Part shown: positions 35,166-43,745 of the stretch, piece by piece | Layout of the letters: each line of letters starts with the position of its first letter | How positions within the stretch are numbered: the first letter of the stretch is position 1 | Assembly (NCBI GenBank): GCA_045807125.1 | Contig: JBJMHZ010000036.1 | Coordinates: 5,898 to 69,897 of the forward strand | Reading direction: 5' to 3' | Length of the DNA stretch: 64,000 nucleotides | Source: JBJMHZ01 sp045807125 | GTDB taxonomy: Bacteria > Actinomycetota > Actinomycetes > JAWWOL01 | Program-made: the position numbers and the translations under genes | The notes under the pieces: generated by a model | Told to the model about the DNA's origin: nothing | What the model saw: the letters and a program-made list of their open reading frames with translations, nothing else | Database searches by the model: none

Positions 35166-35487
35166 TCCAGGTCGGTGCGTCGGCCTTGGCGGTGTCCGGC
35201 GCCTCGACCGGCCGCTGCGCGGTGCGGGCCAGCCCGGGCGGCCTCATCCGGTGCCAGCCGGCACCGCCATCGCAGCCACGCCGCCATCGACGCCGCCCCG
35301 TCCGCCCGCGCCGTCCCGGCCCGATCGGCCAGCACCACCGGCCGATGTGCCGCCGCGTCCAGCCGGTCCCGCTCCCGCAGCACCGCCACCAGCAGCTCCC
35401 CGCACGCCAACTCGCCCACCGGCCGGCCGCCAGCAGCTCGTCGATGGCAGCGCCCAAGATGTCTAGCGATGCGCACGACTGAACCAT
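35166..35487 (-). pseudogene. 13E12/DUF222 gene, N-terminal fragment (right of element)
   Basis: Minus-strand readings in two frames add up to a DUF222 N-terminus: MVQSCASLDILGAAIDELLAAGRW, then after a frameshift ELACGELLVAVLRERDRLDAAAHR, DGAASMAAWLRWRCRLAPDEAAR, and finally RRTDLDNL at the core. The middle of the usual DUF222 domain and the first half of the HNH motif are missing, so an internal deletion occurred in addition to the insertion. Together with 28499-28643 it is the split target gene. Confidence 0.75.
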
Positions 35488-35634
35488 GCGCTGAACGTGG
35501 CCGCCACCACTGACAGGATCCGCCCAAAGCCAGGCCCTATGGACGAACTGGCGATGTGTCCGCTGACCAACCCAGCGCCGGGCAGGCGGGAGGGCCGCTG
35601 CTGCGCGGGCTGCTGACCCTTGGTAGACAGACGC

Positions 35635-35922
35635 ATGGCGACCTACTTGCGGATCAACGAGGCGGGCGAGTTCTTCCGTGTCACCAATAAGGACTACGAG
35701 CGGTGCGTCACCGAGCTGGCTGACGCGATGTCTGCCGACAACAGATTGGTTCGGCTGACCTCAACCGAAGAGGGACCAGCCGAGCAAGTGACCCGGCTGG
35801 TTCGCGGTACCGCTATCTGGCACGCATGGGTGCGGGAAGCCGAGCCAGGCGATATGCGTCTCATGGTGTCCGGTGACCCGAGAAGCCTTGACCCTACGCC
35901 CGTGGTCCTTCGCGTCGATTGA
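35635..35922 (+). CDS. Hypothetical protein of intermediate GC
   Basis: A 95-residue soluble protein (MATYLRINEAGEFFRVTNKDYERCVTELADAMSADNRLVRLTSTEEGPAEQVTRLVRGTAIWHAWVREAE...). I recognise no family. Composition and codon use are less GC-biased than host genes. It lies between the right end of the NACHT element and a second element-like junction, so it is probably cargo of a decayed older insertion. ATG 35635 is preferred; a TTG at 35620 would add five residues. Confidence 0.6.
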   Translation: MATYLRINEAGEFFRVTNKDYERCVTELADAMSADNRLVRLTSTEEGPAEQVTRLVRGTAIWHAWVREAEPGDMRLMVSGDPRSLDPTPVVLRVD

Positions 35923-35997
35923 TGCGGTCCGCAGAACCGCCCTTCACCAGGACGCCGCGCGAGCGTCGACACCCGAAGGCTTCGAGAGGGTGGCTTA

Positions 35998-36025
35998 GCG
36001 ACTAGCCAGGTCGTCCAGGTCGGTG
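35998..36025. other. Second attR-like junction
   Basis: Bases 35998-36025 match 35150-35177 (right junction of the NACHT element) at 26 of 28 positions, including the element-end GCGACTAG, the core (CAGGTCG here) and TCCAGGTCGGTG from the 13E12 gene. To its right lies another 13E12 fragment. This implies an earlier insertion of a related element at the same gene site. Confidence 0.65.
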
Positions 36026-36345
36026 GGGTAGGCGTCGATCCGACGGGTCTGGTGGGCCTGGCACACGAGGGCCCGTGAGGGCCGCAGCCGGGGAGCGTGC
36101 ACCCCGCCGCCACGGGCGGCCGGCGCGCGGCGCTGTGCGGCGCTGAAGATGCGAGACCGGGCCAGGGCCGAGGCCCCGCGGCCGGAGGCTCATGCGGGCT
36201 AGCTTGGCGTCGCAGCCGAGCCGGCAGCGTCCGGGTCAAGCGCACCAGCCCGGCCCCAGTCGGTGCGGCCGCCATCGGCCAGGTCAGCAGCGTCGACGGT
36301 GGCGGACAGCCTCTCCCGCCGCTCACCGGCAGACTGTGCAGATCG
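36007..36345 (-). pseudogene. Degenerate 13E12/DUF222 HNH gene, truncated at the same codon
   Basis: Minus-strand readings across shifting frames give RRERLSATVDAADLADGG, then RSRIFSAAQRRA, GCTLPGCG, CQAHQTRRIDAYPTDLDDLA and a stop soon after the junction. This is the usual order of the DUF222 end and HNH start (SAAQRRAL...GCxxPGC...CxxHH...TDLDNL), broken by at least two frameshifts. The C-terminal half of HNH is missing, cut at the same place as in the first copy. Confidence 0.7.
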
Positions 36346-36422
36346 TTCAGGACGATGCCCCCAGCACCCAGAGCACCCCAACCCCTGGCACGGGGCAGCA
36401 GGGCGCTCGAGGAGGAGAATGC

Positions 36423-37180
36423 ATGGCGACCTTCACCCGGTCCGACGACCTGCAGGGCGCGACGTTCGTCGGCGCCGACCTGCGAAGGGCCCGGTTCGTC
36501 GGGGCTGACCTGTCCGGCGTCGTGATGCGCGGCGTCGACGTGCAGGGAGCGGACATCGACGCGCCGTGGCTCCTCGACGGCGACGGCTTCCTGCGCGTCA
36601 ACGGGATCGACGTGACCCCCTTCGTCGAGGCCGAGCTCAACCGCCGCTTCCCCGGCCGCGCCGAGCGGCGAGCGGCGATCCGGGTGGCCTGCGCACCGCC
36701 TGGGCGGCGCTCGAGCGGACGTGGACGGCCACGCTCGAGCGCGTCGAGGCGATGCCGGCTGGCACGGTCGACGTGTCGGTCGGCGGGGAGTGGTCGTTGG
36801 CGCAGACGCTGCGGCACCTGATCCTGGCCACGGACATGTGGCTGGGCCGGGGGATCCTGGAGATCGAGCAGCCGTTCCACCCCTTCGGTCTGGCGGACGC
36901 CGGCACCGAGCGCAACGGCCTGGACATGTCGGTCTTCGCGACCGTTCCACCGTCGTACGCGGAGGTGCTCGAGGCCAGGGCGGGCCGCGTCGCGATGGTG
37001 CGCGACTTCCTCGCCGGCGTCATGCCAGAGGAACTGGCCGCGTCGCGCAAGAACCCGCATGATCCCGGCCACCGCGAGACCACCCGCTCGTGCCTGCACG
37101 TGATCCTCGAGGAGGAGTGGGAGCACCACCGCTACGCCGTGCGCGACCTCGACGCGGTCGCGCCGAGGCCCGACTCATGA
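36423..37180 (+). pseudogene. Pentapeptide-repeat/DinB family protein, frameshifted
   Basis: Starts at ATG 36423 behind GAGGAGGAG. The first frame encodes pentapeptide-type repeats (LQGATFVGADLRRARFVGADLSGV) and VEAELNRRFPGRAERRA. Near 36670-36690 the reading must shift to continue with DPGGLRTAWAALERTW, GEWSLAQTLRHLILATDMWLGR and SCLHVILEEEWEHHRYAVRDL, a DinB-like four-helix bundle. The total length (758 bases) is one short of a multiple of three, as expected from a single-base deletion. It may be a true pseudogene or a sequencing error. Host-like GC. Confidence 0.75.
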
Positions 37181-37205
37181 GCCACCACGGTCGGCCCGGC
37201 CAGCG

Positions 37206-38075
37206 TCACAGGTCACGGCGCTGGAAGGCCAGCCCCGACAACCCCAGTACGAGGACGACCCAGACGCCGGCCCACGCCAGGTACGCGGCGGTGAGCGAGG
37301 CGTTGCTCAGGAACGGGAAGCCGCCCTGAAGGTCGCCCCCGCCGAACTGCGCCACCGCGATCGGGTCCTGGAAGGCGTGCATCGCCCCCCGCCAGAGGCC
37401 GTCCGTCGGCAGCAGCATCCGCGACACGGTGCCGACCTGCGCCACGCCGTCGTTGCCGATCGCGGCACCCACTCCGCCGACCACGCCCGCGATCCAGGTG
37501 GCACCGAACAGCCCCACCGACACGATGCCCGACGCCATCGGCGAGATGACGGTGGACAGCAGCAGCCCAAGGGTGAGCAGGACCGCCGTCTGCGCGGCGA
37601 GCAGCGCCAGCCCCACCACCGGCTCCGGTGGCCAGTAGCCCACGGTGGCCCGGACGATCAGGAACTGGGCGAGCCCGGCCACCACCACGAAGCCGCCGCC
37701 GAACGCCACCAGCCCCAGCCACTTGCCCACCAGCACCGCCGAGCGGCGCACCGGCCGGGCCAGGATCGCCAGCGCCATTCCCGACTCGATCTCGCCGGCC
37801 AGCGTCGGGCCGGCGAGGAAGGCCGTGCCGAGCGCCGCGATCAGGCTCATGCCGAACATCACCAGGTTGAGCACCTGGGATGCCACCAGCCGGGTCTCCC
37901 CGCTGGTGAGCGAGCCGCCCGGCGCGTGCAGGCCCGGCAGCCGGGAGAACCCCCACGCGCTCAGCACCAGCAGCGCGGCGGTCAGGGCGGCGAGCGCCCA
38001 CACCACGCGCCGCCGGGCCGCCTCCCGCAGCGTGAGCGCCGCGACGGTGAGGATCGTGCGCACGGTCATCGTCAT
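37206..38075 (-). CDS. ABC-2 type transporter permease
   Basis: A 289-residue membrane protein with six predicted helices, including a reentrant GMSLIAALGTAFLAGPTLAGEIESGMALAILARPVRRSAVLVGKWLG segment typical of ABC-2 permeases (ABC-2/NosY-like). ATG 38075 overlaps the stop of the ATPase gene (ATGA), so both subunits are made together. Last gene of a four-gene unit with the sigma factor and its zinc-binding partner; the substrate is unknown. Confidence 0.88.
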   Translation of the reverse strand: MTMTVRTILTVAALTLREAARRRVVWALAALTAALLVLSAWGFSRLPGLHAPGGSLTSGETRLVASQVLNLVMFGMSLIAALGTAFLAGPTLAGEIESGMALAILARPVRRSAVLVGKWLGLVAFGGGFVVVAGLAQFLIVRATVGYWPPEPVVGLALLAAQTAVLLTLGLLLSTVISPMASGIVSVGLFGATWIAGVVGGVGAAIGNDGVAQVGTVSRMLLPTDGLWRGAMHAFQDPIAVAQFGGGDLQGGFPFLSNASLTAAYLAWAGVWVVLVLGLSGLAFQRRDL

Positions 38076-39079
38076 CGCGGCTCGCTGCCCTTCTCGCCCC
38101 CGGCATCGGCGCGGAGGATGCCGAGCAGCCGCTCCTCGAGGCTGATCCGCGCCGGCTCGACGGCATGCACGCGCACGCCGAGAGCGACGAGGTCGGCCAC
38201 CAGATCCGGCACCATGGCCGGGTCCTGGTCCACCGGCAGCGAAACGGTGTACGTACGGCCGCTGCGCACGATCTCGCCGGTGCCGGCCAGCCGCTGCTCC
38301 GCCTGCGCGCTCACCCCGTCCAGCGTCAGCCGCAGCTCCCGCCGGCCGAGCAGCTCGGACAGGCTGCCGGCGGCGGCGACCCGGCCCTTGTCGAGGATGA
38401 CGACGCGGTCGCAGACCCGCTCCACCTCCCCGATGAGGTGCGAGTTGAGCAGTACGCCGGCTCCGCTGGCCTTGAGGGAGAGCAGCAGGTCCCTGACGTC
38501 GGCCCGCCCGATCGGGTCGAGCGCGCTCGTCGGCTCGTCGAGGACGACGAGCTCGGGCGTGGCCACCAGCGCGACGGCCAGTCCGAGCCGCTGCTGCATG
38601 CCCTTGGAGAAGCCACCCACCCGGTCGTCGGCGCGGTCGGCCAGGCTGACGAGGTCCAGGCACTCCCGCCGCTTCGCAGGTGACACGGTGGCGCCGGCGA
38701 GCCGGACGTGCAGGGCCAGCACCTCGGCGGCGGTGAGCCACGCCTGGTAGCGGAAGAGCTCCGGCAGGTAGCCGACGCGGGCCCGTGCCTGCGGGTCGCG
38801 CGCTGGTCTTCCCAGCAGCAGCACCTCCCCCATGTCGGGCCGGACCAGGCCGAGCAGGATCTTGATGACGCTGGTCTTGCCGGCGCCGTTCGGCCCGAGG
38901 AGGCCGACGACCTCGCCGCGCCCGACCGTGAAGGAGACGCCGTCGACCGCGGTTCGCCGCCCGTACCGCTTGCGCAGGTCCGAGCACCAGACGGCCGGTG
39001 AGGCCGGCAGCTCGCCGAGCAGGCGCTCCGCGGCGTCGAGGGAGGGGCCGCCCTCCTGGGCGGTGGGGCCGGCGGTCAC
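38072..39079 (-). CDS. ABC transporter ATP-binding protein
   Basis: A 335-residue ATPase: Walker A GPNGAGKTS, Q-loop YLPELFRY, signature FSKGMQQRLGLA (a variant of LSGGQ), Walker B LVVLDEPTSALDP and switch NSHLIGEVE. After the ATPase a 90-residue C-terminal domain follows, as in NatA/CcmA-like exporters. The first 30 residues are a poorly conserved leader. GTG 39079 overlaps the upstream gene by four bases. Confidence 0.92.
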   Translation of the reverse strand: MTAGPTAQEGGPSLDAAERLLGELPASPAVWCSDLRKRYGRRTAVDGVSFTVGRGEVVGLLGPNGAGKTSVIKILLGLVRPDMGEVLLLGRPARDPQARARVGYLPELFRYQAWLTAAEVLALHVRLAGATVSPAKRRECLDLVSLADRADDRVGGFSKGMQQRLGLAVALVATPELVVLDEPTSALDPIGRADVRDLLLSLKASGAGVLLNSHLIGEVERVCDRVVILDKGRVAAAGSLSELLGRRELRLTLDGVSAQAEQRLAGTGEIVRSGRTYTVSLPVDQDPAMVPDLVADLVALGVRVHAVEPARISLEERLLGILRADAGGEKGSEPR

Positions 39080-40194
39080 CGGAGCCCGCGCGCCACGGAC
39101 AGCACCTCGTCGGTGCTGAGCGAGCCCGCCACCGCCGTGACCGTGCCGTGGTCGACCCACACCACGCCGGCCAGCGTGCCGTCCCGCGAGGTGAGCACCG
39201 TGGCCGGCACCCCGCCGACGTCGGCGGTCGAGCTCGTCACCAGCCCGGCCGGCACGGGCAGCGGCAGCGTCGTCCCGTCGCCGGAGAACGCGCGCAGCTG
39301 CGAAGCGACGTCGTCGGGCAGGCCGGGCAGGGACAGCAGGTAGTCGCGGGCCGTCGAGAACGGGATGCCCGACGAGTACGCCGACGGCGCGACCGCGCGC
39401 CCCACGGCGAGGGCCGGCAGGCCACGAGCTTCGGACCAGACCTCGGCGACCCCCGGGCCGGCGACCAGCCGGAACGTGCTGCCGTCGAGGCCGGGAGGCG
39501 GCGATGGCAGCTGCTCGCCGGCCACCGCGGCGGCCTTGGCGGCCTTCGCGGCCGAGAAGGTGAACACCACGCTCATCCGGCCGCCGACCTGGAACGTCGG
39601 GTCCCCCGTCACTCCGGGTGGCAGCTGGCTCACCTGCGGTACGGCGAGGCCGGACGTCCGCTCGGCGGCGGCGGCGTCGGGGACCTCATGCACGTCGACG
39701 CCCTCGACCACCTTGACCTCGCCGTAGGCCGTCAGGTCGGGGAGGTCGACCAGGTCGGCCCGGCTGACCGTGACCGGGACGACCCGCTCGGCGTGGAAGA
39801 TCGGCAGCCAGTCCGTCGCGGCCGCGGCACTGGCCCCGGCCAGGAGGGCGACCACGCCGAGGGCGGCCACCACCGGGCTGCGCAGCGCCGCCCGCCGCCG
39901 GGACGCGGAGGCGGGGACGACCCCGGCCCCGGCCGCGCCCCGCCGGCGCCCCTCGCCGGCGGCCGCACGCGACAAGCGCTGCCACCCCGCGGTCATGTCC
40001 GGAGCGGTCTCGACGGCCGGCCCGGTCCCCGGCCCAGTCCCCAGCGCCGCGCCCACGGCCGCCGCGTCCTGCTGGGCGACCGCCAGCCCGGCCAGGCACT
40101 CCGGGCAGCCCGCGACGTGCACGCGGTCGGCATCGGCGACGCCGGCCGGCTCGTCCACGAGCCGGCGCAGCGCTCCCTCACTCGGATGACGCAT
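39076..40194 (-). CDS. Anti-sigma-factor-like membrane protein with zinc-finger motif
   Basis: A 372-residue protein. The N-terminus (MRHPSEGALRRLVDEPAGVADADRVHVAGCPECLAGL) has the H-x3-C-x2-C layout of zf-HC2 anti-sigma factors, one membrane helix follows (VVAALGVVALLAGASAAAA), and then a large extracytoplasmic domain. It overlaps the sigma gene by 17 bases. The role as its inhibitor is inferred from position and motif. The outer domain may sense the signal that also sets the downstream transporter's expression. Confidence 0.82.
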   Translation of the reverse strand: MRHPSEGALRRLVDEPAGVADADRVHVAGCPECLAGLAVAQQDAAAVGAALGTGPGTGPAVETAPDMTAGWQRLSRAAAGEGRRRGAAGAGVVPASASRRRAALRSPVVAALGVVALLAGASAAAATDWLPIFHAERVVPVTVSRADLVDLPDLTAYGEVKVVEGVDVHEVPDAAAAERTSGLAVPQVSQLPPGVTGDPTFQVGGRMSVVFTFSAAKAAKAAAVAGEQLPSPPPGLDGSTFRLVAGPGVAEVWSEARGLPALAVGRAVAPSAYSSGIPFSTARDYLLSLPGLPDDVASQLRAFSGDGTTLPLPVPAGLVTSSTADVGGVPATVLTSRDGTLAGVVWVDHGTVTAVAGSLSTDEVLSVARGLR

Positions 40195-40807
40195 GGTTCA
40201 GCTCCTTGCGCAGGGCGGACTCGGCGCGGCGCACGGTGGTGCCCACGCTGCCGGGGGAGAGCTCGAGCGCGGCGGCGATCTCGGCGTAGCTGAGACCGCT
40301 GTGCCGCAGGACAAGGGCGACGGCCTGCCGGCGGGGCAGCCGGGTCAGCGCCGCGCGCACGCGGCGGCGCTCGTCGAGGGCCACGACCGCGTCGGCGATG
40401 TCAGGGGAGACGACAGCGCCGTCGCCGGCGGTCCGCTCGCGGGAGGCGCGCCGTCGGCCGGAGCGCAGGTGGTTCAGCGCCGTGTGCGCCGCGGCGACGG
40501 ACAGCCAGCCCAGTGCCTCGCCGGGCGGCACCGAGGAGCGCCCGAAGGCGAGGTAGGCCTCCTGCGCCACGTCCTCGGCCTCGTCCCGGCAGCCGAGCAC
40601 GCGGGCGGCGACGGCGACCACCCGCGGGTAGGTCGCGCGGAAGACCTGCTCGAGGTCGGCCCGGACGGCGCCCCGTCCGGATGGGCTCGCCACCGCCGCA
40701 CCGCCCTTCCGCCCAGCTGCCGCGGCCACCGCGCCGTCCCCGCGAGCGAGCAGGGTGCCCGGCCCGCCGACGGCCGGTGCGCCTCCACCGTGCCCCACGA
40801 CGTCCAT
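40178..40807 (-). CDS. ECF-type RNA polymerase sigma factor
   Basis: A 209-residue sigma factor. Region 2: FRATYPRVVAVAARVLGCRDEAEDVAQEAYLAFGR. Region 4: LTRLPRRQAVALVLRHSGLSYAEIAAALELSPGSVGTTVRRAESALR, with a GS-VGT turn. The N-terminal 45 residues are low-complexity Gly/Ala. ATG 40807 is the most upstream good start. It heads an operon with its likely anti-sigma factor and an ABC exporter, so the transporter is probably in its regulon. Confidence 0.9.
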   Translation of the reverse strand: MDVVGHGGGAPAVGGPGTLLARGDGAVAAAAGRKGGAAVASPSGRGAVRADLEQVFRATYPRVVAVAARVLGCRDEAEDVAQEAYLAFGRSSVPPGEALGWLSVAAAHTALNHLRSGRRRASRERTAGDGAVVSPDIADAVVALDERRRVRAALTRLPRRQAVALVLRHSGLSYAEIAAALELSPGSVGTTVRRAESALRKELNHASSE

Positions 40808-40875
40808 GCCCGGAAAGCACCGCCGCCGCCCCGGATGTGACACCTGCCGGGGGCCGGTGCCGCGATCGCCCCGGC

Positions 40876-41895
40876 CTACTCGGCCGGCGGCTCGAACCGC
40901 GAGGTCCGCGTCAGCCCGGCCGCCCGGCCCTTGCCGGCGACGACGAGCGCCATCTTGCGCGACGCCTCGTCGATCATCTCGTCGCCGAGCATCACGGCGC
41001 CGCGCCGGCCGCCGGCCTCGGAGGTGTAGTGCTCGTACGCGTCGAGGATCAGCTCGGCGTGGTCGTAGTCCTCCTGCGCCGGCGAGAACATCTCGTTGGC
41101 GGCGTCGATCTGGCCGGGGTGCAGCACCCACTTGCCGTCGAAACCGAGCGCGGCCGACCGCGCGGCCACCCGCCGGAAGCCGTCGACGTCGCGGATCTGC
41201 AGGTACGGCCCGTCGATCGCCTGGAGGTCGTGGGTGCGCGCCGCCATCAGGATGCGCATGAGGATGTAGTGGTAGGCATCGCCCACGTCGTAGCCCGGCG
41301 GCTGCTCCCCCACGACGAGCGAGCGCATGCCGATGCTGGCCATGAAGTCGGCCGGGCCGAAGATGATCGTCTCGACGCGGGGGGACGCCGCCGCGATCTC
41401 GTCGACGGCGACCAGGCCGCGCGCGTTCTCGACCTGCGCCTCGATGCCGATGCGGCCCACCTCGAAGCCCATCGTCCGCTCGATCTGGGTGAGCAGCATG
41501 TCCAGCCACTGCACCTGCGCCGCCGACTGCACCTTGGGCAGCATCACGCAGTCGAGGTTGGCGCCGGCCCCCTCGACCACCGTGATGACGTCGCGGTAGG
41601 TCCACTTCGTCGTCAGGTCGTTGACCCGCACGACCCGTACCTTGCCCTCCCAGCCGCCCTCGTTCAGCACGGCGACGGCGTTGTCCCTCGCCTCCTCCTT
41701 GGCAAGGGGCGCGACGGAGTCCTCCAGATCGACGAAGACCTGGTCGGCGGGCAGGCCAGCGGCCTTGCCGAGCATCTTCGGCGAGCTGCCCGGCACCGCC
41801 AGGCAGGACCGGCGGGAGCGCTGCGCCCGGTCGGGCCGGTCGGGCCCGTCGGAGCTACGGGTGGTGGCGGGGTCGGCGGCGGCGTCGCTGGCCAC
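40876..41895 (-). CDS. CitE-like CoA-ester lyase (HpcH/HpaI family)
   Basis: A 339-residue TIM-barrel lyase of the CitE/malyl-CoA lyase group, which cleaves or forms C-C bonds in CoA esters such as malyl-CoA or citramalyl-CoA. Signatures are LAVPGSSPKMLGKAAGLPADQVFVDLEDSVAP (near 30), IEAQVENARGLVAVDEIAAASPRVETIIFGPADFMASIG (Glu and Asp metal ligands) and GKWVLHPGQIDAANEMFSP. Starts at GTG 41895. A 66-bp remnant of a second copy lies 12.5 kb away at the edge of the accessory island. Confidence 0.88.
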   Translation of the reverse strand: MASDAAADPATTRSSDGPDRPDRAQRSRRSCLAVPGSSPKMLGKAAGLPADQVFVDLEDSVAPLAKEEARDNAVAVLNEGGWEGKVRVVRVNDLTTKWTYRDVITVVEGAGANLDCVMLPKVQSAAQVQWLDMLLTQIERTMGFEVGRIGIEAQVENARGLVAVDEIAAASPRVETIIFGPADFMASIGMRSLVVGEQPPGYDVGDAYHYILMRILMAARTHDLQAIDGPYLQIRDVDGFRRVAARSAALGFDGKWVLHPGQIDAANEMFSPAQEDYDHAELILDAYEHYTSEAGGRRGAVMLGDEMIDEASRKMALVVAGKGRAAGLTRTSRFEPPAE

Positions 41896-41956
41896 GGGTC
41901 TCCTCGGTGAGCGGGTCGGCTCGGCGCGGGGGGCGCAGTCGATCGTAGGAGACCGC

Positions 41957-42877
41957 TCACTGCGGCGGCAGGGCGGGCTCCTGGCGTCCGACCGAGGTCA
42001 CCACGACGGCGATCCCGGCGAGCAGCAGGGCCGCCGCCGGCCAGTCGGCGGCCGGCGGCACCTGCCCGAGCCAGACGGCGGCGATGAGCGCGGCGCCGGG
42101 GACCTCGAGCAGCAGGGCGAGCGCGACGACGGTCGGGCTGGTCGTGCGCAGCACGACGTTGAACAGGGAGTGACCGAGCAGCTGGGCCCCGACGGTCAGC
42201 GCCACCAGCTTCGCCCAGCCGGTCGCCGGGTAGCCGGCGAGGTCGATCCGGCCGGCGAGGCAGACGGCGGCGAGGACGGCAGCCGTCGTGCCGTAGCAGA
42301 CGGCGGTGTACGTGGTGGTCGAGACGCTGCGCCGCACCTGCGCTCCGACAGCGACGTAGCCGGCCCCGAACGCGCCGGCCACCACGGCGAGCAGGTCGCC
42401 CAGCAGCTGCCGCCCGGACAGGGAGAAGTCGGCGCCGGACAGCCACGCCGCCCCGCCGACCGCCAGGCAGATGCCGGCCCACGCCCGAGCGGGCACGAGC
42501 GCGCCTCCGGCCCGCGCGATCACCGCCTGCCAGATCGGCTGGGTCGCCACCAGCGCGGTGGCGGAGGCGACCGGCGTCAGGGTGAGGCTCGGCACCCAGG
42601 TGCCGAAGTGGCCGGCGAGCAGCAGCCCGGCCGCCACGGCGAGCAGCCACTCGCCCTTGCGCATGCCGCGCAGCTCGCCGAGCCGGCGCAGCAGGCTGGC
42701 GGGGACGAGGACGGCGCTCGCCATCGCGTTGCGCCAGAAGGCGATCGCCAGCGCGGGCACGACCGCCGACGCCGAGGCGATGAGCGGGCCCGACGTCGAG
42801 ACGGCGCCCACCGCGACCGCGATCAGCAGGCTGTCGGCCGCGCCCGGCCGATGCACCGCCGGGCGCCCCGCGGCCAC
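41957..42877 (-). CDS. EamA/DMT-family transporter
   Basis: About 306 residues with ten hydrophobic segments in two EamA halves: SLLIAVAVGAVSTSGPLIASASAVVPALAIAFWRN starts the first, LGDLLAVVAGAFGAGYVAVGAQVRRSVSTTTYT the second. These drug/metabolite transporters usually export amino acids or metabolites. GTG 42877 is a guess; the frame stays open to the end of the upstream gene with no standard start nearer. It follows that gene closely, so the two may form an operon. Confidence 0.85.
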   Translation of the reverse strand: MAAGRPAVHRPGAADSLLIAVAVGAVSTSGPLIASASAVVPALAIAFWRNAMASAVLVPASLLRRLGELRGMRKGEWLLAVAAGLLLAGHFGTWVPSLTLTPVASATALVATQPIWQAVIARAGGALVPARAWAGICLAVGGAAWLSGADFSLSGRQLLGDLLAVVAGAFGAGYVAVGAQVRRSVSTTTYTAVCYGTTAAVLAAVCLAGRIDLAGYPATGWAKLVALTVGAQLLGHSLFNVVLRTTSPTVVALALLLEVPGAALIAAVWLGQVPPAADWPAAALLLAGIAVVVTSVGRQEPALPPQ

Positions 42878-42900
42878 CCGCGGCTCGGTCGTCGCGACGG

Positions 42901-43611
42901 TCAGTCCCCGTCGGGGAAGTCGAACGACGACGGCGCCGTCACGGTGCGGCCCTTGCTCGTGTACATCACCGCGATCTCGTCGTGGGCGTGCAGCACGATC
43001 GCGTCGGGGTCGCCGGTGACCTGCTTGCCGTTGACGTAGAAGCTCAGCGAGTGCGTGGCATTGGAGCACAGCGCGCCGACGCAGGTGCGGGTGAGCGGCA
43101 CCTGCCACTCCTTGAAGAACTGGCCGAGGGTGTAGTTGGCCCGCTTCGGCGCCTCGATGTGGATGATGCCGTCGGGCCGGTGGGTGTGCAGCGACGACAG
43201 CGCGTTGGGCTGGCCGTTGCTGCCGTACGCGAAGCCGATCTGCGGTGGCACCGTCACCGGGCTGCCGTCGACGACGACGTCGAGGTGGGCGTGGATGTGG
43301 TAGGTGAGCGTCTCGGCGCCGAACGCCTGCAGGCCGGCCGCGTGGATGGCCTCGAGGCCCTGGTCGCCGGTGGGGGCCGGCCACGTCGGCACCTTGCCGT
43401 CGCCGTTGCTGCTGCCGCCGTTGCCCTTGGCGGACGGCGAGCCCTTGCCGCGCAACCCGACGACGAGCAGGACGGCGACGACGGCGACGAGCACCACCAC
43501 TCCGATGCCGGTGGCGATCAGCCGGCGGCGGCGCTCCTTCGCGGCAGCCGCCTTGCGGGCCGCGGCGGCGCGCGCCTGCCGGTCGCCCTGGACCTTCGGC
43601 GTATTGCTCAC
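42901..43611 (-). CDS. Membrane-anchored His-motif protein of unknown function
   Basis: A 236-residue protein: a basic cytoplasmic start (KAAAAKERRRRL), one membrane helix (IGVVVLVAVVAVLLVVGLRG) and a Gly/Ser linker, then an extracytoplasmic domain with YHIHAHLDVVVDG near residue 110 and LHTHRPDGIIHIEAP near 150. The histidines could bind a metal. Two cysteines (TCVGALCSN) follow. I recognise no characterised family. GTG 43611 has GGAGGG five bases upstream. Confidence 0.72.
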   Translation of the reverse strand: MSNTPKVQGDRQARAAAARKAAAAKERRRRLIATGIGVVVLVAVVAVLLVVGLRGKGSPSAKGNGGSSNGDGKVPTWPAPTGDQGLEAIHAAGLQAFGAETLTYHIHAHLDVVVDGSPVTVPPQIGFAYGSNGQPNALSSLHTHRPDGIIHIEAPKRANYTLGQFFKEWQVPLTRTCVGALCSNATHSLSFYVNGKQVTGDPDAIVLHAHDEIAVMYTSKGRTVTAPSSFDFPDGD

Positions 43612-43745
43612 GTGCCCTCCTGCGTGCAACGACGGCCGGCCCGCGGCCGATGCGCAATCCTAACGAGGCAACGGGCGGAACCGGCTCATCGTGCCAGCGC
43701 CCATGCCATCAGTGCCGTCAGCGCCGTCAATGCCGTCCCGCCCCG

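Noticed and set aside
40808..40850. TGTCACA upstream of the ECF sigma gene as a cognate -35 element
   Set aside because: The 7-mer resembles the ECF41-type -35, but no matching CGTC-type -10 occurs at 15-17 bases.
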